From positions 1-64,000 of the forward strand of contig NZ_CP007056.1 of the NCBI RefSeq assembly GCF_000517625.1: a stretch of 64,000 bases of DNA. The letters are read 5' to 3'. Positions 15,440-24,550 of this stretch are shown piece after piece. Within the stretch, counting starts at the first letter, position 1, and every line of letters starts with the position of its first letter. The DNA is from Halostagnicola larsenii XH-48. Its GTDB lineage: Archaea; Halobacteriota; Halobacteria; Halobacteriales; Natrialbaceae. The position numbers and the translations under genes are program-made. Below the pieces are notes generated by a model. That model was not told the DNA's origin. It did not search any database and was given only the letters and a program-made list of their open reading frames with translations.

Positions 15440-16099
15440 TCAATTCGTCAGTTCCTCGAGTTTCTGTTCGCGCGTCTCGGCGCTCTCGTTGACCTGCTGG
15501 GTGTACTCGTCGACGCGGTCTTTGATCTCTTCGCGGGTCTCGTCGGGCGAGAAGTCGTCTGACATCGTCAACAGCCGGACGAACGCGCGGAGCTCCTCGT
15601 CGGTGAGCTGGGCGAACTCCTCGTCCTCGAGTTTTTCGACGACGTCGTCGACGTCGATCTGGCCCACCGGATCGACGTTGAACTCGACGTTGACCATCCG
15701 GTAGTTCGATCCGGCGAGACGCTGTTCTGCCTTGCCGACTCCCTCCGAGAGCATGTCCTTGAACGGGGTGTGATAGCCCATCGTCCCGAGGTGCAAGAAC
15801 GCGAGCATATCCGTGATTCCCTGGGTGTAGGCGTCCCGTTCGTCGTCGTCGGGGTCGAAGACGGTGTTCCGGTCGCGCTCTTCTAAGTATTCGAAGAGGA
15901 TACTGAAATCGAGCACCGCGTTTCGGACCCGCCGACGGATGCGGTTTCGTTTCTGTTTTTTCGAGTGATCCGTGTAATCCGTTTTCCGCCCGAGCAAGAA
16001 GTCGCGATCCGACGGTGTGAGGATCCCACGGGGGCGATCCGCGTCCGCCGCTGTTCGAAGCGACTCCGGCATCTCCTCCTGACTCACGTCCTGACTCAT
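15440..16099 (-). CDS. Haloarchaeal conserved protein of unknown function
   Basis: This soluble, charged protein of 219 residues has a conserved core that I recall from other haloarchaea (RGILTPSDRDFLLGRKTDYT, then a basic KKQKRNRIRRRVRNA helix). The C-terminal half is acidic and helical and probably coiled (DDVVEKLEDEEFAQLTDEEL; ETREEIKDRVDEYTQQVNE). The basic patch could bind nucleic acid. No enzymatic motif is visible. It appears to be a single-gene unit. Confidence 0.75.
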   Translation of the reverse strand: MSQDVSQEEMPESLRTAADADRPRGILTPSDRDFLLGRKTDYTDHSKKQKRNRIRRRVRNAVLDFSILFEYLEERDRNTVFDPDDDERDAYTQGITDMLAFLHLGTMGYHTPFKDMLSEGVGKAEQRLAGSNYRMVNVEFNVDPVGQIDVDDVVEKLEDEEFAQLTDEELRAFVRLLTMSDDFSPDETREEIKDRVDEYTQQVNESAETREQKLEELTN

Positions 16100-16309
16100 A
16101 CACTGAACACGGATAGCCCGCGAATTAATGCTTCTGATCCGTTATATGTGATACAGGATCAACACTTCCGTCGTACGTGGACATCTGTAAAAGTAGTCGA
16201 AAACGGCCACTGCTTCCAGGAAATCCGTCGTTGTAGTGACTCTCCGTGCTCGAGAATCGAACAGCGTCGCAAAACGCGCCGTTACACCCTCGAGTTAGTT
16301 GACGGGACC

Positions 16310-17704
16310 CTACGTGCGATCGCCGTACCGTTCCGAACATGCCAGTACCGCCTCGGACAGCACTGAGACGCCGATCTCGAGGCTATCCTCGTCGATGTCG
16401 AACGTGGGCGTCTGGTGGTTCGTGGGCGAGTCCGTCCCGACGAGGACGTAGGAGGCGAGCCCGCCGTTTTCGCTGACCCGTTCCATCAGGTAGGTTGCGT
16501 CCTCGCTCGCGCCGAACTCGTCGGTCGGCACGACCGAATCGACGCCGTCGACGCCCCTCGCGACCTCGCTGACGAGGTCTCGAAGCGCCGGATCGCTGTC
16601 GACGCTCGGCGACTCGCTGATGACTCGCGGCGTCACGTCGCAGTCGTGCATCTCCGCGGCGGCGTACAGCACTCGCTCGAGTTCGGTTCTCGTGTACTCC
16701 ATCAGCGCCGTCGTTTCGCCGCGAATCTCGCCCTCAAGGGTGATCTCTTCGGCGATGACGTTGCTCGCGGTGCCGCCTTCGATGCGACCGAAGTTGATCC
16801 GCGTCATCCCGTCGCTGTGGCGCGGAATCGCGTAGGCGTTCTGGACGGCGCTCGCGACGGCCTGCATCGCATTCGCCCCCGCGTTCGGGGCCGTACCCGC
16901 GTGGGCGCTCGCCCCCTCGAAGGTCACGGTCAGGTGCGACATCGCCAGTGGCTTTTCCATTCCGGCAACGACCGTGCCGGTCGGGTTGTCGAGGCCGACG
17001 TGGACGGCGAGCAGATACTCCACGTCGTCGAGGTACCCGCCTCGAGCCATCGCCCGGCCGCCGCCGGAAATCTCCTCCGCGGGTTGGAAGAAGACCTTGA
17101 ACGTGCCCGTAAAGTCGCTTTCTTTCACCGCCTCGAGGGTCCCGAGTCCCATCGCGATGTGTGCGTCGTGACCGCAGGCGTGCATGTAGCCGTCGTGTTC
17201 CGATCGAAACCCCTCCGCAGCCGGTCTGTGACTGGCTTCGTCCGACTCCCGTAACGAGAGGGCGTCCATATCGACTCGCAATCCGACACACGGCCCCGGT
17301 CGCCGTTCGCTGTCCTGCTCGCTCACGAAGTCTGTACCGTCGGCGCTCTCGTCGCGGTCGTACTCCTCGCCCAGTTGCTCGACGCTGCCCTCCGGCGTGT
17401 CGGGCTCTTGCTCGATAACTGCGACCACGCCCGTATGGCCGTCTTTCGTCCGCTCGAGGATATCCTCCCGAACCCCCGCTACACGCGCTCGCTCGAGCCA
17501 AGGGCGGATGGTTTCCCCGTCGGGAACGGCCATCCGGGCGTCCGAGGCGAGCGCCTCTTGACCGACGGCGATCTCGTCCACCCCGATTCGCTCGAGTTCC
17601 GCGACGATCCCAGCGGTCGTCCGGAACTCACACCAGCCCGGCTCCGGGTAGCGATGAAACGACCGTCGGAGCCCGATCAGGGTTGTCCGCCCTTCGTGAA
17701 CCAT
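16310..17704 (-). CDS. AbgA-like M20D amidohydrolase, paralogue with acidic insert
   Basis: This 464-residue zinc amidohydrolase is closely related to the one at 6992-8296. It has HACGHD, FQPAEE and the AbgA-type DARMAVPDGETIRPWLERAR. It should remove an N-acyl group from an amino acid. An insertion of about 35 acidic residues precedes the RVDMDAL strand and is absent from the paralogue. It lies downstream of ridA and an aminotransferase on the same strand, 136 bases after ridA, suggesting a joint pathway of deacylation, transamination and enamine clean-up. Confidence 0.85.
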   Translation of the reverse strand: MVHEGRTTLIGLRRSFHRYPEPGWCEFRTTAGIVAELERIGVDEIAVGQEALASDARMAVPDGETIRPWLERARVAGVREDILERTKDGHTGVVAVIEQEPDTPEGSVEQLGEEYDRDESADGTDFVSEQDSERRPGPCVGLRVDMDALSLRESDEASHRPAAEGFRSEHDGYMHACGHDAHIAMGLGTLEAVKESDFTGTFKVFFQPAEEISGGGRAMARGGYLDDVEYLLAVHVGLDNPTGTVVAGMEKPLAMSHLTVTFEGASAHAGTAPNAGANAMQAVASAVQNAYAIPRHSDGMTRINFGRIEGGTASNVIAEEITLEGEIRGETTALMEYTRTELERVLYAAAEMHDCDVTPRVISESPSVDSDPALRDLVSEVARGVDGVDSVVPTDEFGASEDATYLMERVSENGGLASYVLVGTDSPTNHQTPTFDIDEDSLEIGVSVLSEAVLACSERYGDRT

Positions 17705-17840
17705 CTCGGCTACGCGTACGAATCGGGGATACTTAATCGTGGTCGATTATCGCATACGGTAGTATCGCGATCGGTGTAGGGACCGATCCATCGGGCCGCC
17801 GGTCCATCGACGTTTGGAGTCGACGATCCGCCGTTGATCG

Positions 17841-18230
17841 CTAGCCGAGCGACGCGATCGCGTCCAGTTCGACGCGTACGTCCTCGGGAAGCCGGGAGAC
17901 TTCGACGCAGACTCGAGCCGGCGGCGTGTCGCCGAACCGAGCACCGTACGCGTCGTTGACTCGTTCGTAATCTTCGAGATCGGTGAGATAGACGGTCACC
18001 TTGACGAGATCCTCGAGGCCGTTGCCGCCGGCCTCGTCGACGACGGCGGCGATGTTATCGAGGACCTGACCCGTCTGTGTGCCGACATCCCCGTCGACGA
18101 CTTCGTCCGTCTTCGGATCGACCGGCCCGTAGCCGGAGACGTAGAGCGTGTCGCCGTCGCGAACGCCCTGAGAGTACGGATTGTCGTTGTTCGGGGCCTC
18201 GTCGGTCTCGACGGGTTCGGTATCCGCCAT
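17841..18230 (-). CDS. ridA: RidA family enamine/imine deaminase
   Basis: This 129-residue RidA/YjgF protein hydrolyses reactive 2-aminoacrylate-type enamines released by PLP enzymes. The key arginine is Arg106 in PPARVCVEVSRLPEDV, with the family ending ELDAIA. A short acidic N-terminal extension is typical of haloarchaea. It follows the class III aminotransferase by six bases and is clearly cotranscribed with it. The threonine dehydratase-like enzyme at 8293 could also generate its substrate. Confidence 0.9.
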   Translation of the reverse strand: MADTEPVETDEAPNNDNPYSQGVRDGDTLYVSGYGPVDPKTDEVVDGDVGTQTGQVLDNIAAVVDEAGGNGLEDLVKVTVYLTDLEDYERVNDAYGARFGDTPPARVCVEVSRLPEDVRVELDAIASLG

Positions 18231-18236
18231 CGCGGA

Positions 18237-19607
18237 TCACTCCGCTCCGGTCGCGTGCTCGATAGCGTCCACGACGATGTCGAGCGCCGTTTCGGCCAGT
18301 TCGTGGGTGAGCACGAGCGGCGGGAGAAATCGAAGCACGTTGCCGTGTCGACCGGCCGTCCAGACGAGGACGCCGCGTTCGAAACAGTACTGCTGGATCG
18401 CGTCGACCGCGTCGCCGTCAGGGTCGCCCGACTCGTCGACGAACTCCGCGCCGATGAACAGGCCGCGACCGCGGATATCCGCGAGACGATCGGTACCGTC
18501 GGCGGCCTCGCGGAGTCGGTCCCGAACGTATTCGCCGAGTTCGCGGGCGTGTGCGAGCAGGTCGCGTTCCTGAATGTACTCGATCGCTCGCGTTCCGGCC
18601 CGCATACCGACGACGTGGCCGCGGTAGGTGCCCGCGTGGTCGCCCGGACCCCACGTGTCGAGGTCTTCGTGGTAGATCGTCGCCGAAAGCGGAAAGCCGG
18701 CCCCGCCCAGGGCCTTCGCAGAGGTCATCGCGTCCGGCGTGACGCCCTCCCAGTCGCAGGCCCACCACTCCCCGGTTCGACCGAGTCCGCTCTGAATCTC
18801 GTCGAAGACGAGGACGATATCGTTGTCGTCCGCGATGTCGCGCAATCCCTGGAGGAACCCCTCTGGCGGTGTCACGATACCGCCCTCGCCCTGGATCGGT
18901 TCGACGACGATTCCGGCCGGGTTGGCCAGCCCGCCGTACGGATCTTCGACGATCGCTTGCACCTCTTCTAGGGCGTGGTCAACGGCCTCCTGCGAGTTCG
19001 TTTCCTGTCGGAACGGGTCCGGATACGGCGCGTGGACGACGTCGGAGAGCAACGGCGTGTAGTGTTCTTTGAAACTCGTATTCGAAGTGAGGCTCATCGC
19101 TCCCGTCGTCGCGCCGTGGTAGGCACCGCGGAAGGCGATGAGTCCGTCGCCGCCCGTGTTGTACTTCGCGAGCTTGATCGAGGCCTCGATGGCGTCACTG
19201 CCGGTCGGGCCGCCGAAGACGACCCGATTGTTCCCCCGCAATCCTGCTGGCGCGATTTCGTCGAGTTTTTCGATCAGCTCGAGGCGTGCCTCCGTCGGGA
19301 AATCGACCGTGTGGACGAACTTGTCGGCCTGCTCGTGGACGGCCTCGAGGACGTACGGATTCGAGTGGCCGACGTTGAGAACGCCGATTCCGGCGAATAA
19401 ATCGATGTACGTGTTCCCGTCTGCGTCTCGAACCGTCGCACCCCGTCCCTCCTCGAACGCAATCGGAATGTCGTCGGGATAGGCGACGGCGCTGCTGTCT
19501 ATTTTCCGTTGCTTTTCGAGCAGTCGCCTGGTCTCTGGCCCGGGAACGGAGCCGACGTTCGGTGCATCTTCGAAGTGAAGGTCTTCGATCGGCGGTCCAA
19601 CCGTCAT
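18237..19607 (-). CDS. Class III aminotransferase, diaminobutyrate-type
   Basis: This 456-residue PLP enzyme has Lys298 in [10 protein letters not shown] and Asp269 in [13 protein letters not shown]. The cofactor-loop segment [18 protein letters not shown] resembles the GPTGTNAVEA segment of diaminobutyrate aminotransferases such as EctB and DoeD. With doeA and a BCCT importer in the window, a catabolic 2,4-diaminobutyrate:2-oxoglutarate aminotransferase is a reasonable guess, though other omega-amino acids are possible. It is the first gene of a unit with ridA. The promoter has a TTTTTATAATT element at about 19629-19640, giving an almost leaderless transcript, and a TACACA half-site at 19664. 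Confidence 0.85.
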   Translation of the reverse strand: MTVGPPIEDLHFEDAPNVGSVPGPETRRLLEKQRKIDSSAVAYPDDIPIAFEEGRGATVRDADGNTYIDLFAGIGVLNVGHSNPYVLEAVHEQADKFVHTVDFPTEARLELIEKLDEIAPAGLRGNNRVVFGGPTGSDAIEASIKLAKYNTGGDGLIAFRGAYHGATTGAMSLTSNTSFKEHYTPLLSDVVHAPYPDPFRQETNSQEAVDHALEEVQAIVEDPYGGLANPAGIVVEPIQGEGGIVTPPEGFLQGLRDIADDNDIVLVFDEIQSGLGRTGEWWACDWEGVTPDAMTSAKALGGAGFPLSATIYHEDLDTWGPGDHAGTYRGHVVGMRAGTRAIEYIQERDLLAHARELGEYVRDRLREAADGTDRLADIRGRGLFIGAEFVDESGDPDGDAVDAIQQYCFERGVLVWTAGRHGNVLRFLPPLVLTHELAETALDIVVDAIEHATGAE

Positions 19608-19873
19608 ACGTTGTCACAGGCGAATCAATTATAAAAATCTGTCTACAAAAACCATATTGGTAGTACACAAATACTGATTCAACAGTCGATATTGGGGTGA
19701 ACGATTCAACTAGGTTCTTGCTGAAACTCCGCCTGTAACGCCCGTAACGGCTCCTGTAGTGGTATCGTGATTCATTCTGAACGACCTGTGGTATTGTGCA
19801 TCGCGGTACCGTGAAACATACGTTACAGTAATCAAACGCGCTATTTTTATTCCCCGAGGACATACGGCGGTCA

Positions 19874-21310
19874 ATGACACTCGAGTTCACGCCGACGACC
19901 GTCGACGAACTGGATCCGGACCGGCGTCCGTCGGTTCGCCTCGCACTCGTTCCGGTTCTCGCCGTCGTCGTCTTTCTCGGGATCGGATCCGCGGTTCTCG
20001 GCCTCGATCCGCACGTTCCGCTCCTCTGGAGTATCGTCTTCGTCGGCGCGTTCGGACAGTACCTCGGCTATTCGTGGCCCGAGCTCTACGACGGTATCGC
20101 GAACGCTCTGCTGATGGGACTGCAGGCGCTGCTCATAATCTTCACCATCTACGCGCTCATCGCGACGTGGGTCGACGCGGGCACCATTCCGGCGATGATG
20201 TACTACGGGCTCGAGTTACTGTCTCCGACGGTGTTCCTCCCCGTAGCGGCCGTTCTCGCTGCCGTCGTCGCGTTTTCGATCGGCTCGTCGTGGACGACGG
20301 TCGGGACGCTCGGCGTCGCGTTCGTCGGTATCGGCGCGGGTCTCGGCGTTCCCGGTCCCATGACCGTCGGCGCGGTGATCTCGGGCGCATACGCCGGTGA
20401 CAAACAATCGCCGCTCTCGGACACGACGAACCTCGCTGCCGGCGTGACGAACACACCCTTGTACGACCACATCTATCGCATGCGGACGGGAACCCTCATC
20501 GCGTTCGGGATCGCAATTATCGGGTTCGCGATCCTCGGTCTCCAGTCCAGCGGAGCCGTCCCGGCCGGTCAGGTCGAGACGATTCAGACCGCGCTCACCG
20601 GAACGTACGACGTTTCGCCGCTCGTGTTTCTTCCCCTCGTGAGTACCTTCGCCCTCGCCCTTCGAGGGTATCCAGCGCTTCCGACGCTCGTCCTCGGCGT
20701 CTTCGTCGGCGTCGGTACGTCCATACTGTTCCAGGGCAGCGGATTCGTCCCCGCGTGGGAAGTGTTCCTCACCGGGACGGCACCCGCGACCGGATCGGAC
20801 CTCGTCGACGAACTCCTCCAGACCGGCGGTCTCACCGGATCTGCGTGGACGATCGCGGTCGTCGTCGCGGCGCTCGTCCTCGGCGGACTCCTCGAGAAGA
20901 CCGGCGTCCTCGCGGTGCTTGCTCACCGACTCTCGCAGGGAGTGCGGAGTTCGGGAGCCCTGATCGCCGGGACCGGCATTTCCGCGATCCTCATCAACGC
21001 GCTCACCGCACAGCAGTACATGAGCATCGTGCTACCGGGAATGACGCTCCGAAACCTCTACGACAAGTTCGGACTCGAGAGCGATCAACTCTCGCGGGCC
21101 GTCGAGGCGGCGGGGACCCCCACCGGCGCGCTCATCCCGTGGCACGCGGGCGGGGTCTTCATGGCCAGCGCGACGGGCGTCCCGACGCTCGAGTACGCCC
21201 CCTACTACCTGTTCGGCCTGCTCTCCCCGCTGGTTCTGTTCATGATGGCCCTGTCCGGCGTCGGCGTTCCGTCGACCCGGCGGACTGAGAGCATCCAGAC
21301 GGCGGATTGA
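19874..21310 (+). CDS. nhaC: NhaC family Na+/H+ antiporter-type carrier
   Basis: This 478-residue membrane protein has about 11-12 hydrophobic segments. The NhaC-type motifs GSSWTTVGTLGVAFVGIG and GDKQSPLSDTTNLAAGV are present, as is a second half with LINALTAQQYMSIVL. It exchanges sodium for protons, or in related members an organic anion or amino-acid pair. A TATTTTTAT promoter lies about 20-30 bases upstream of the ATG. It is transcribed divergently from the diaminobutyrate-type aminotransferase. Confidence 0.9.
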   Translation: MTLEFTPTTVDELDPDRRPSVRLALVPVLAVVVFLGIGSAVLGLDPHVPLLWSIVFVGAFGQYLGYSWPELYDGIANALLMGLQALLIIFTIYALIATWVDAGTIPAMMYYGLELLSPTVFLPVAAVLAAVVAFSIGSSWTTVGTLGVAFVGIGAGLGVPGPMTVGAVISGAYAGDKQSPLSDTTNLAAGVTNTPLYDHIYRMRTGTLIAFGIAIIGFAILGLQSSGAVPAGQVETIQTALTGTYDVSPLVFLPLVSTFALALRGYPALPTLVLGVFVGVGTSILFQGSGFVPAWEVFLTGTAPATGSDLVDELLQTGGLTGSAWTIAVVVAALVLGGLLEKTGVLAVLAHRLSQGVRSSGALIAGTGISAILINALTAQQYMSIVLPGMTLRNLYDKFGLESDQLSRAVEAAGTPTGALIPWHAGGVFMASATGVPTLEYAPYYLFGLLSPLVLFMMALSGVGVPSTRRTESIQTAD

Positions 21311-21698
21311 ACTGCGCCGTCTCGACGGAGAGAAATTAGAAACCAGACACGATTTGGTTCTAATTCGAAAGTTGTTACGTTTGGCGGCGAGCGAGTCGGT
21401 TGGACTCATTCCCTCCGATATTATCGGTAACGGCCTACGTGGCTGGGATATTGTCCAAAAGCGTCGATATAAGACCTCGTACCTCGAGATTAAATCAGTA
21501 AAATGATATTCCGTCGAAAACCGTTTTAAAACCCGGTAGTCGTCCGCGAACGAGGAAAATTCCGTTTCACGGAGATTCGTCGCCTTCTCGCAGCGGTAGC
21601 TGAAATATCTCCTTTCAAAGTAGTATCCGAAATTGATAGTGAGCCGATAGCGTCCGATCCGAAGCGACTGTTCTCGCAGACGCGCGATGAGTTATTCG
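21311..21698. other. Intergenic region, no feature recognised
   Basis: This 388-base stretch separates convergent genes. No gene, RNA or repeat was recognised in it. Confidence 0.4.
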
Positions 21699-22061
21699 CT
21701 ACTCAAGCTGCAGACTCGGACCGGCACTTGCCGAATCGCCGGCTCGAAGCGTGACGATGTCTCCGAATTCGACCGAATCCCCGCTCGAGACTGGGGGTCC
21801 ACGCACCTGTGCGATGAGGCGAATTCCGCCGTCGAACTGGACCAACGCGAGCCGGTTCGGCGCTCGCACGCCCGGCGGCGTGGCGTGAACCGTCGTCGTC
21901 GCCATCACCCGCCCCGTCTCGAGCGGGTACGTCTCGAACGCTGTCGATCCGCAGTCCGTACAGCGAGCGCGGGTGTAATACCAGCGGTTCGAGCACGATT
22001 CACATTCGAACGCTCGATCGATGCCGTCGCTTCCTGCCATCGGGTTTTTGATTTCAGTCAT
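21699..22061 (-). CDS. DUF35 OB-fold/zinc-ribbon protein, partner of thiolase-like enzyme
   Basis: This 120-residue protein has a rubredoxin-like zinc ribbon with Cys20, Cys23, Cys34 and Cys37, then a beta-rich OB fold (residues of about 45-115). DUF35 proteins bind acyl-CoA and form complexes with thiolase-superfamily enzymes, both acetyl-CoA acetyltransferases of the archaeal mevalonate pathway and steroid side-chain aldolases. Its ATG overlaps the thiolase-like stop (ATGA), so it should be a stoichiometric partner of that protein. Confidence 0.85.
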   Translation of the reverse strand: MTEIKNPMAGSDGIDRAFECESCSNRWYYTRARCTDCGSTAFETYPLETGRVMATTTVHATPPGVRAPNRLALVQFDGGIRLIAQVRGPPVSSGDSVEFGDIVTLRAGDSASAGPSLQLE

Positions 22062-23197
22062 GTGCTCTCTACGATCGTACAGATCGAATTGTTGCCGAAG
22101 CCGGCCACGTTGATCGCGAGTCCGGTCTCCGGATCCTCGAGCTGCCGGTCCGTTCCGGGCGCGTCGCCGCGTAGCTGCCAGACGAGTTCGATCACCTGCG
22201 AAATACCGGTCGCGCCGAGGGGGTGTCCGCGGGCCTTCAGCCCGCCGCCCGGATTGACCGGGAGCACCCCGTCGCGGTCCGTCTCTCCGGCCATGGTCGC
22301 CCGCCAGGCGTCGCCGCTGTCGTAGAAGCCCAACTCCTCGAGTTCGAGCAGCTCGAGGATCGTAAACGCGTCGTGGATGCACGCGACGTCGATGTCATCG
22401 TGTTCGACGCCGGCGCTCGTCATGGCGCGTTCGCCGGCTCGAGAAACGCTCTCGATCTCGAGCGGATCGGGCCGTTCGGCGACCGCGTGCGTTCCGGTCG
22501 CGCTCTCGATTCCGGACACCCGAACGTCGCCGTCGTCGGCCGACAGCACGACGGCGGCGGCCCCGTCGCTGGTCGGGCAGCAATCGTACAATCGAAGCGG
22601 CTCCGCGACGGGCGGGGACTCGAGGGCCTCGTCGACCGTGATCTCCTTTTGAAACTGCGCGTACGGATTCGCGGCCGCGTTCCGGTGGTTCTTGACCGCA
22701 ACCGCTGCGAGTCCGGCACGATCGGCGTCGTAGCGCTCGAGGTAGGCGTCTGCCGCCAGCCCGGCGAACGAGGGAAGCGTGATCCCCTGCTGGTACTCGC
22801 GGTCGTGTACGAGGCTGCTGATAACGTCCGTCGAAACCTCCCTGTCGACTGCGGACATCGTCTCGACGCCGACGACGAGCGCCGTCCGCGCTCGACCGGC
22901 GCAGATCGCATCGACCCCGCGAAGGAGCGCGCTCGCGCCGCTGGCGCTGGTGTTTTCGATTCGGTCCGCCATCGCGCCCTCGATCCCAAGCGCGCCACAG
23001 AGGGCGTTCTCGATTCCCGTTCGCCGATCGAACGCTTCGGCGGCCATGTTTCCGACGTGCACCGATTCGACGCCGTCGGGTTCGATGTCGGCATCGTCTA
23101 GGGCGGTCCAGGCGACGCGTTCGGCGAGATCCAGTGTGCTCGAGCCGCTGGCGCTTTCGAAGGGAACCATGCCGACGCCGCTGATGAAGACGTCCAT
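22058..23197 (-). CDS. Thiolase-like (SCP2-type) protein with Ser in place of the nucleophilic Cys
   Basis: This 379-residue thiolase-superfamily protein includes IHDAFT and GGGLKARGHPLGATGISQ in the C-terminal half. At the position of the usual nucleophilic cysteine (xxxCASG) it reads ENTSASG, with Ser84. The C-terminal CGG-type motif also differs (GFGNNSICTI). Classical Claisen chemistry through a cysteine acyl-enzyme is therefore unlikely. With a DUF35 partner, a retro-aldolase like Ltp2/ChsH2 or a non-catalytic CoA-binding role is possible. It lies between DUF35 and a CaiB/BaiF CoA-transferase, all cotranscribed. Confidence 0.85.
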   Translation of the reverse strand: MDVFISGVGMVPFESASGSSTLDLAERVAWTALDDADIEPDGVESVHVGNMAAEAFDRRTGIENALCGALGIEGAMADRIENTSASGASALLRGVDAICAGRARTALVVGVETMSAVDREVSTDVISSLVHDREYQQGITLPSFAGLAADAYLERYDADRAGLAAVAVKNHRNAAANPYAQFQKEITVDEALESPPVAEPLRLYDCCPTSDGAAAVVLSADDGDVRVSGIESATGTHAVAERPDPLEIESVSRAGERAMTSAGVEHDDIDVACIHDAFTILELLELEELGFYDSGDAWRATMAGETDRDGVLPVNPGGGLKARGHPLGATGISQVIELVWQLRGDAPGTDRQLEDPETGLAINVAGFGNNSICTIVEST

Positions 23198-23203
23198 CGC
23201 GGG

Positions 23204-24409
23204 TTATTCCCCACCGAACGCGCCGCGTTCCTCGAGGTCGTCCAGTTCATCCTCGTCGTAGCCCAGCGCCGCGAAGACGCTGCGGTTGTGCTCGCCGAGT
23301 TGGGGCGGCGGCGACTCGAACCCGCTGCTCGAGCGGTCGTACTTGAGTGGGTGCTCGATGACGGGAATCTCGCCGCGGTCGGGGTCCTCGATGGACGTAA
23401 CCGTCTCTCGGGCCTCGGTCTGTTCGTTGTAGAGTGCGTCTTCGGGCTCGAATACCGGCCCCGCGGGAATGCCGGCTTCCTCTACGAGGAGGACCATCCA
23501 CTCGTCGGTGGTCAGTTCGCGGAACGTCTCCTCGAGTTCCGCCTCGAGTTCGCCCATGTGCTCGACGCGGTCGGCGTTCGTTTCGAACCGCTCGTCCTCG
23601 AGGAGATCCGGTCGCTCGAGGGCCGCACAGAGACCCTTCCAGAGCTTCTGGTTGAGACAGGCGACGTTGATGTGGCCGTCGGCGGTCTCGAAGGTCTGGT
23701 ACGGCGCGAGGACGGGGTCTTTGGTCCCCATCCTCGAGGGCGATTCGCCGGCGAAGACCTTGCCGGCCTGTTTCGTCAGCCACGGCAACGTTGCGTCGAG
23801 CATACCGAGGTCGATGTACTCGCCCTCGCCGGTTCGCTCGCGACGATAGAGCGCGTTCGAGACGCCGAACGCGGCCCACATCGCGGTGATGAGGTCGGTC
23901 ATCGGGAGGCCGACCTTCACGGGCTTGCCGTCGGCTTCGCCGGTGACGCTCATGATGCCGCTCATCCCCTGAATCAACAGGTCGTAACCGGGGCGCTCCC
24001 GCCAGGGGCCGGTCTGGCCGAACGCCGAAATCGCACAGTAGATGATGTCGTCGTTGTGCGCGCGGATCGCGTCCTCGTCGACGTCGAGCCGTTCTGCGGT
24101 TCCCGGTCGATAGTTCTGGATGAAAACGTCCGCTTCGCTCGCGAGTTCGTAGAGCGCTTCTCGGCCCGCGTCGCTTTTCAGATCGAGTTCGACGCTCTTC
24201 TTGCCGTAGTTGACCGACCAGAAGTACGGCGACTCGCCGTCGACGAACGGCGGTCCGGAGTGGCGGTTGTCGTCGCCGACTTCGGGCCGTTCGACCTTGA
24301 TAACCTCCGCGCCCTGATTCGCGAGCATCAGCGAACAGAAGCCGCCGGTGACGAACGTCGTTAGATCGAGGACTCTCACGCCGTCTAAAATGCGATCGCT
24401 GCCAGTCAT
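23204..24409 (-). CDS. CaiB/BaiF family CoA-transferase
   Basis: This 401-residue class III CoA-transferase moves CoA between carboxylic acids in the cytoplasm through an aspartyl-CoA thioester. The catalytic aspartate is expected in EYIDLGMLDATLPW. Other family segments are NYRPGTAERL and YDLLIQGMSGIMSVTG. It sits six bases upstream of the thiolase-like gene on the same strand, so the three-gene set CoA-transferase, thiolase-like and DUF35 should activate a carboxylic acid and process its CoA ester. The acid is unknown. Confidence 0.9.
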   Translation of the reverse strand: MTGSDRILDGVRVLDLTTFVTGGFCSLMLANQGAEVIKVERPEVGDDNRHSGPPFVDGESPYFWSVNYGKKSVELDLKSDAGREALYELASEADVFIQNYRPGTAERLDVDEDAIRAHNDDIIYCAISAFGQTGPWRERPGYDLLIQGMSGIMSVTGEADGKPVKVGLPMTDLITAMWAAFGVSNALYRRERTGEGEYIDLGMLDATLPWLTKQAGKVFAGESPSRMGTKDPVLAPYQTFETADGHINVACLNQKLWKGLCAALERPDLLEDERFETNADRVEHMGELEAELEETFRELTTDEWMVLLVEEAGIPAGPVFEPEDALYNEQTEARETVTSIEDPDRGEIPVIEHPLKYDRSSSGFESPPPQLGEHNRSVFAALGYDEDELDDLEERGAFGGE

Positions 24410-24550
24410 GTGATGTCATGACAATCGGATCGGGCCCGGCAAAAAGCTTCCTATCAGGTGTAACGCCGACTGGACCAACTCGTTCGGTGTGAAACGGGAG
24501 GCCCGTCGGGCCCCCAACCGCCCCGAGCGATCACCGATAACGGCCCTGCA

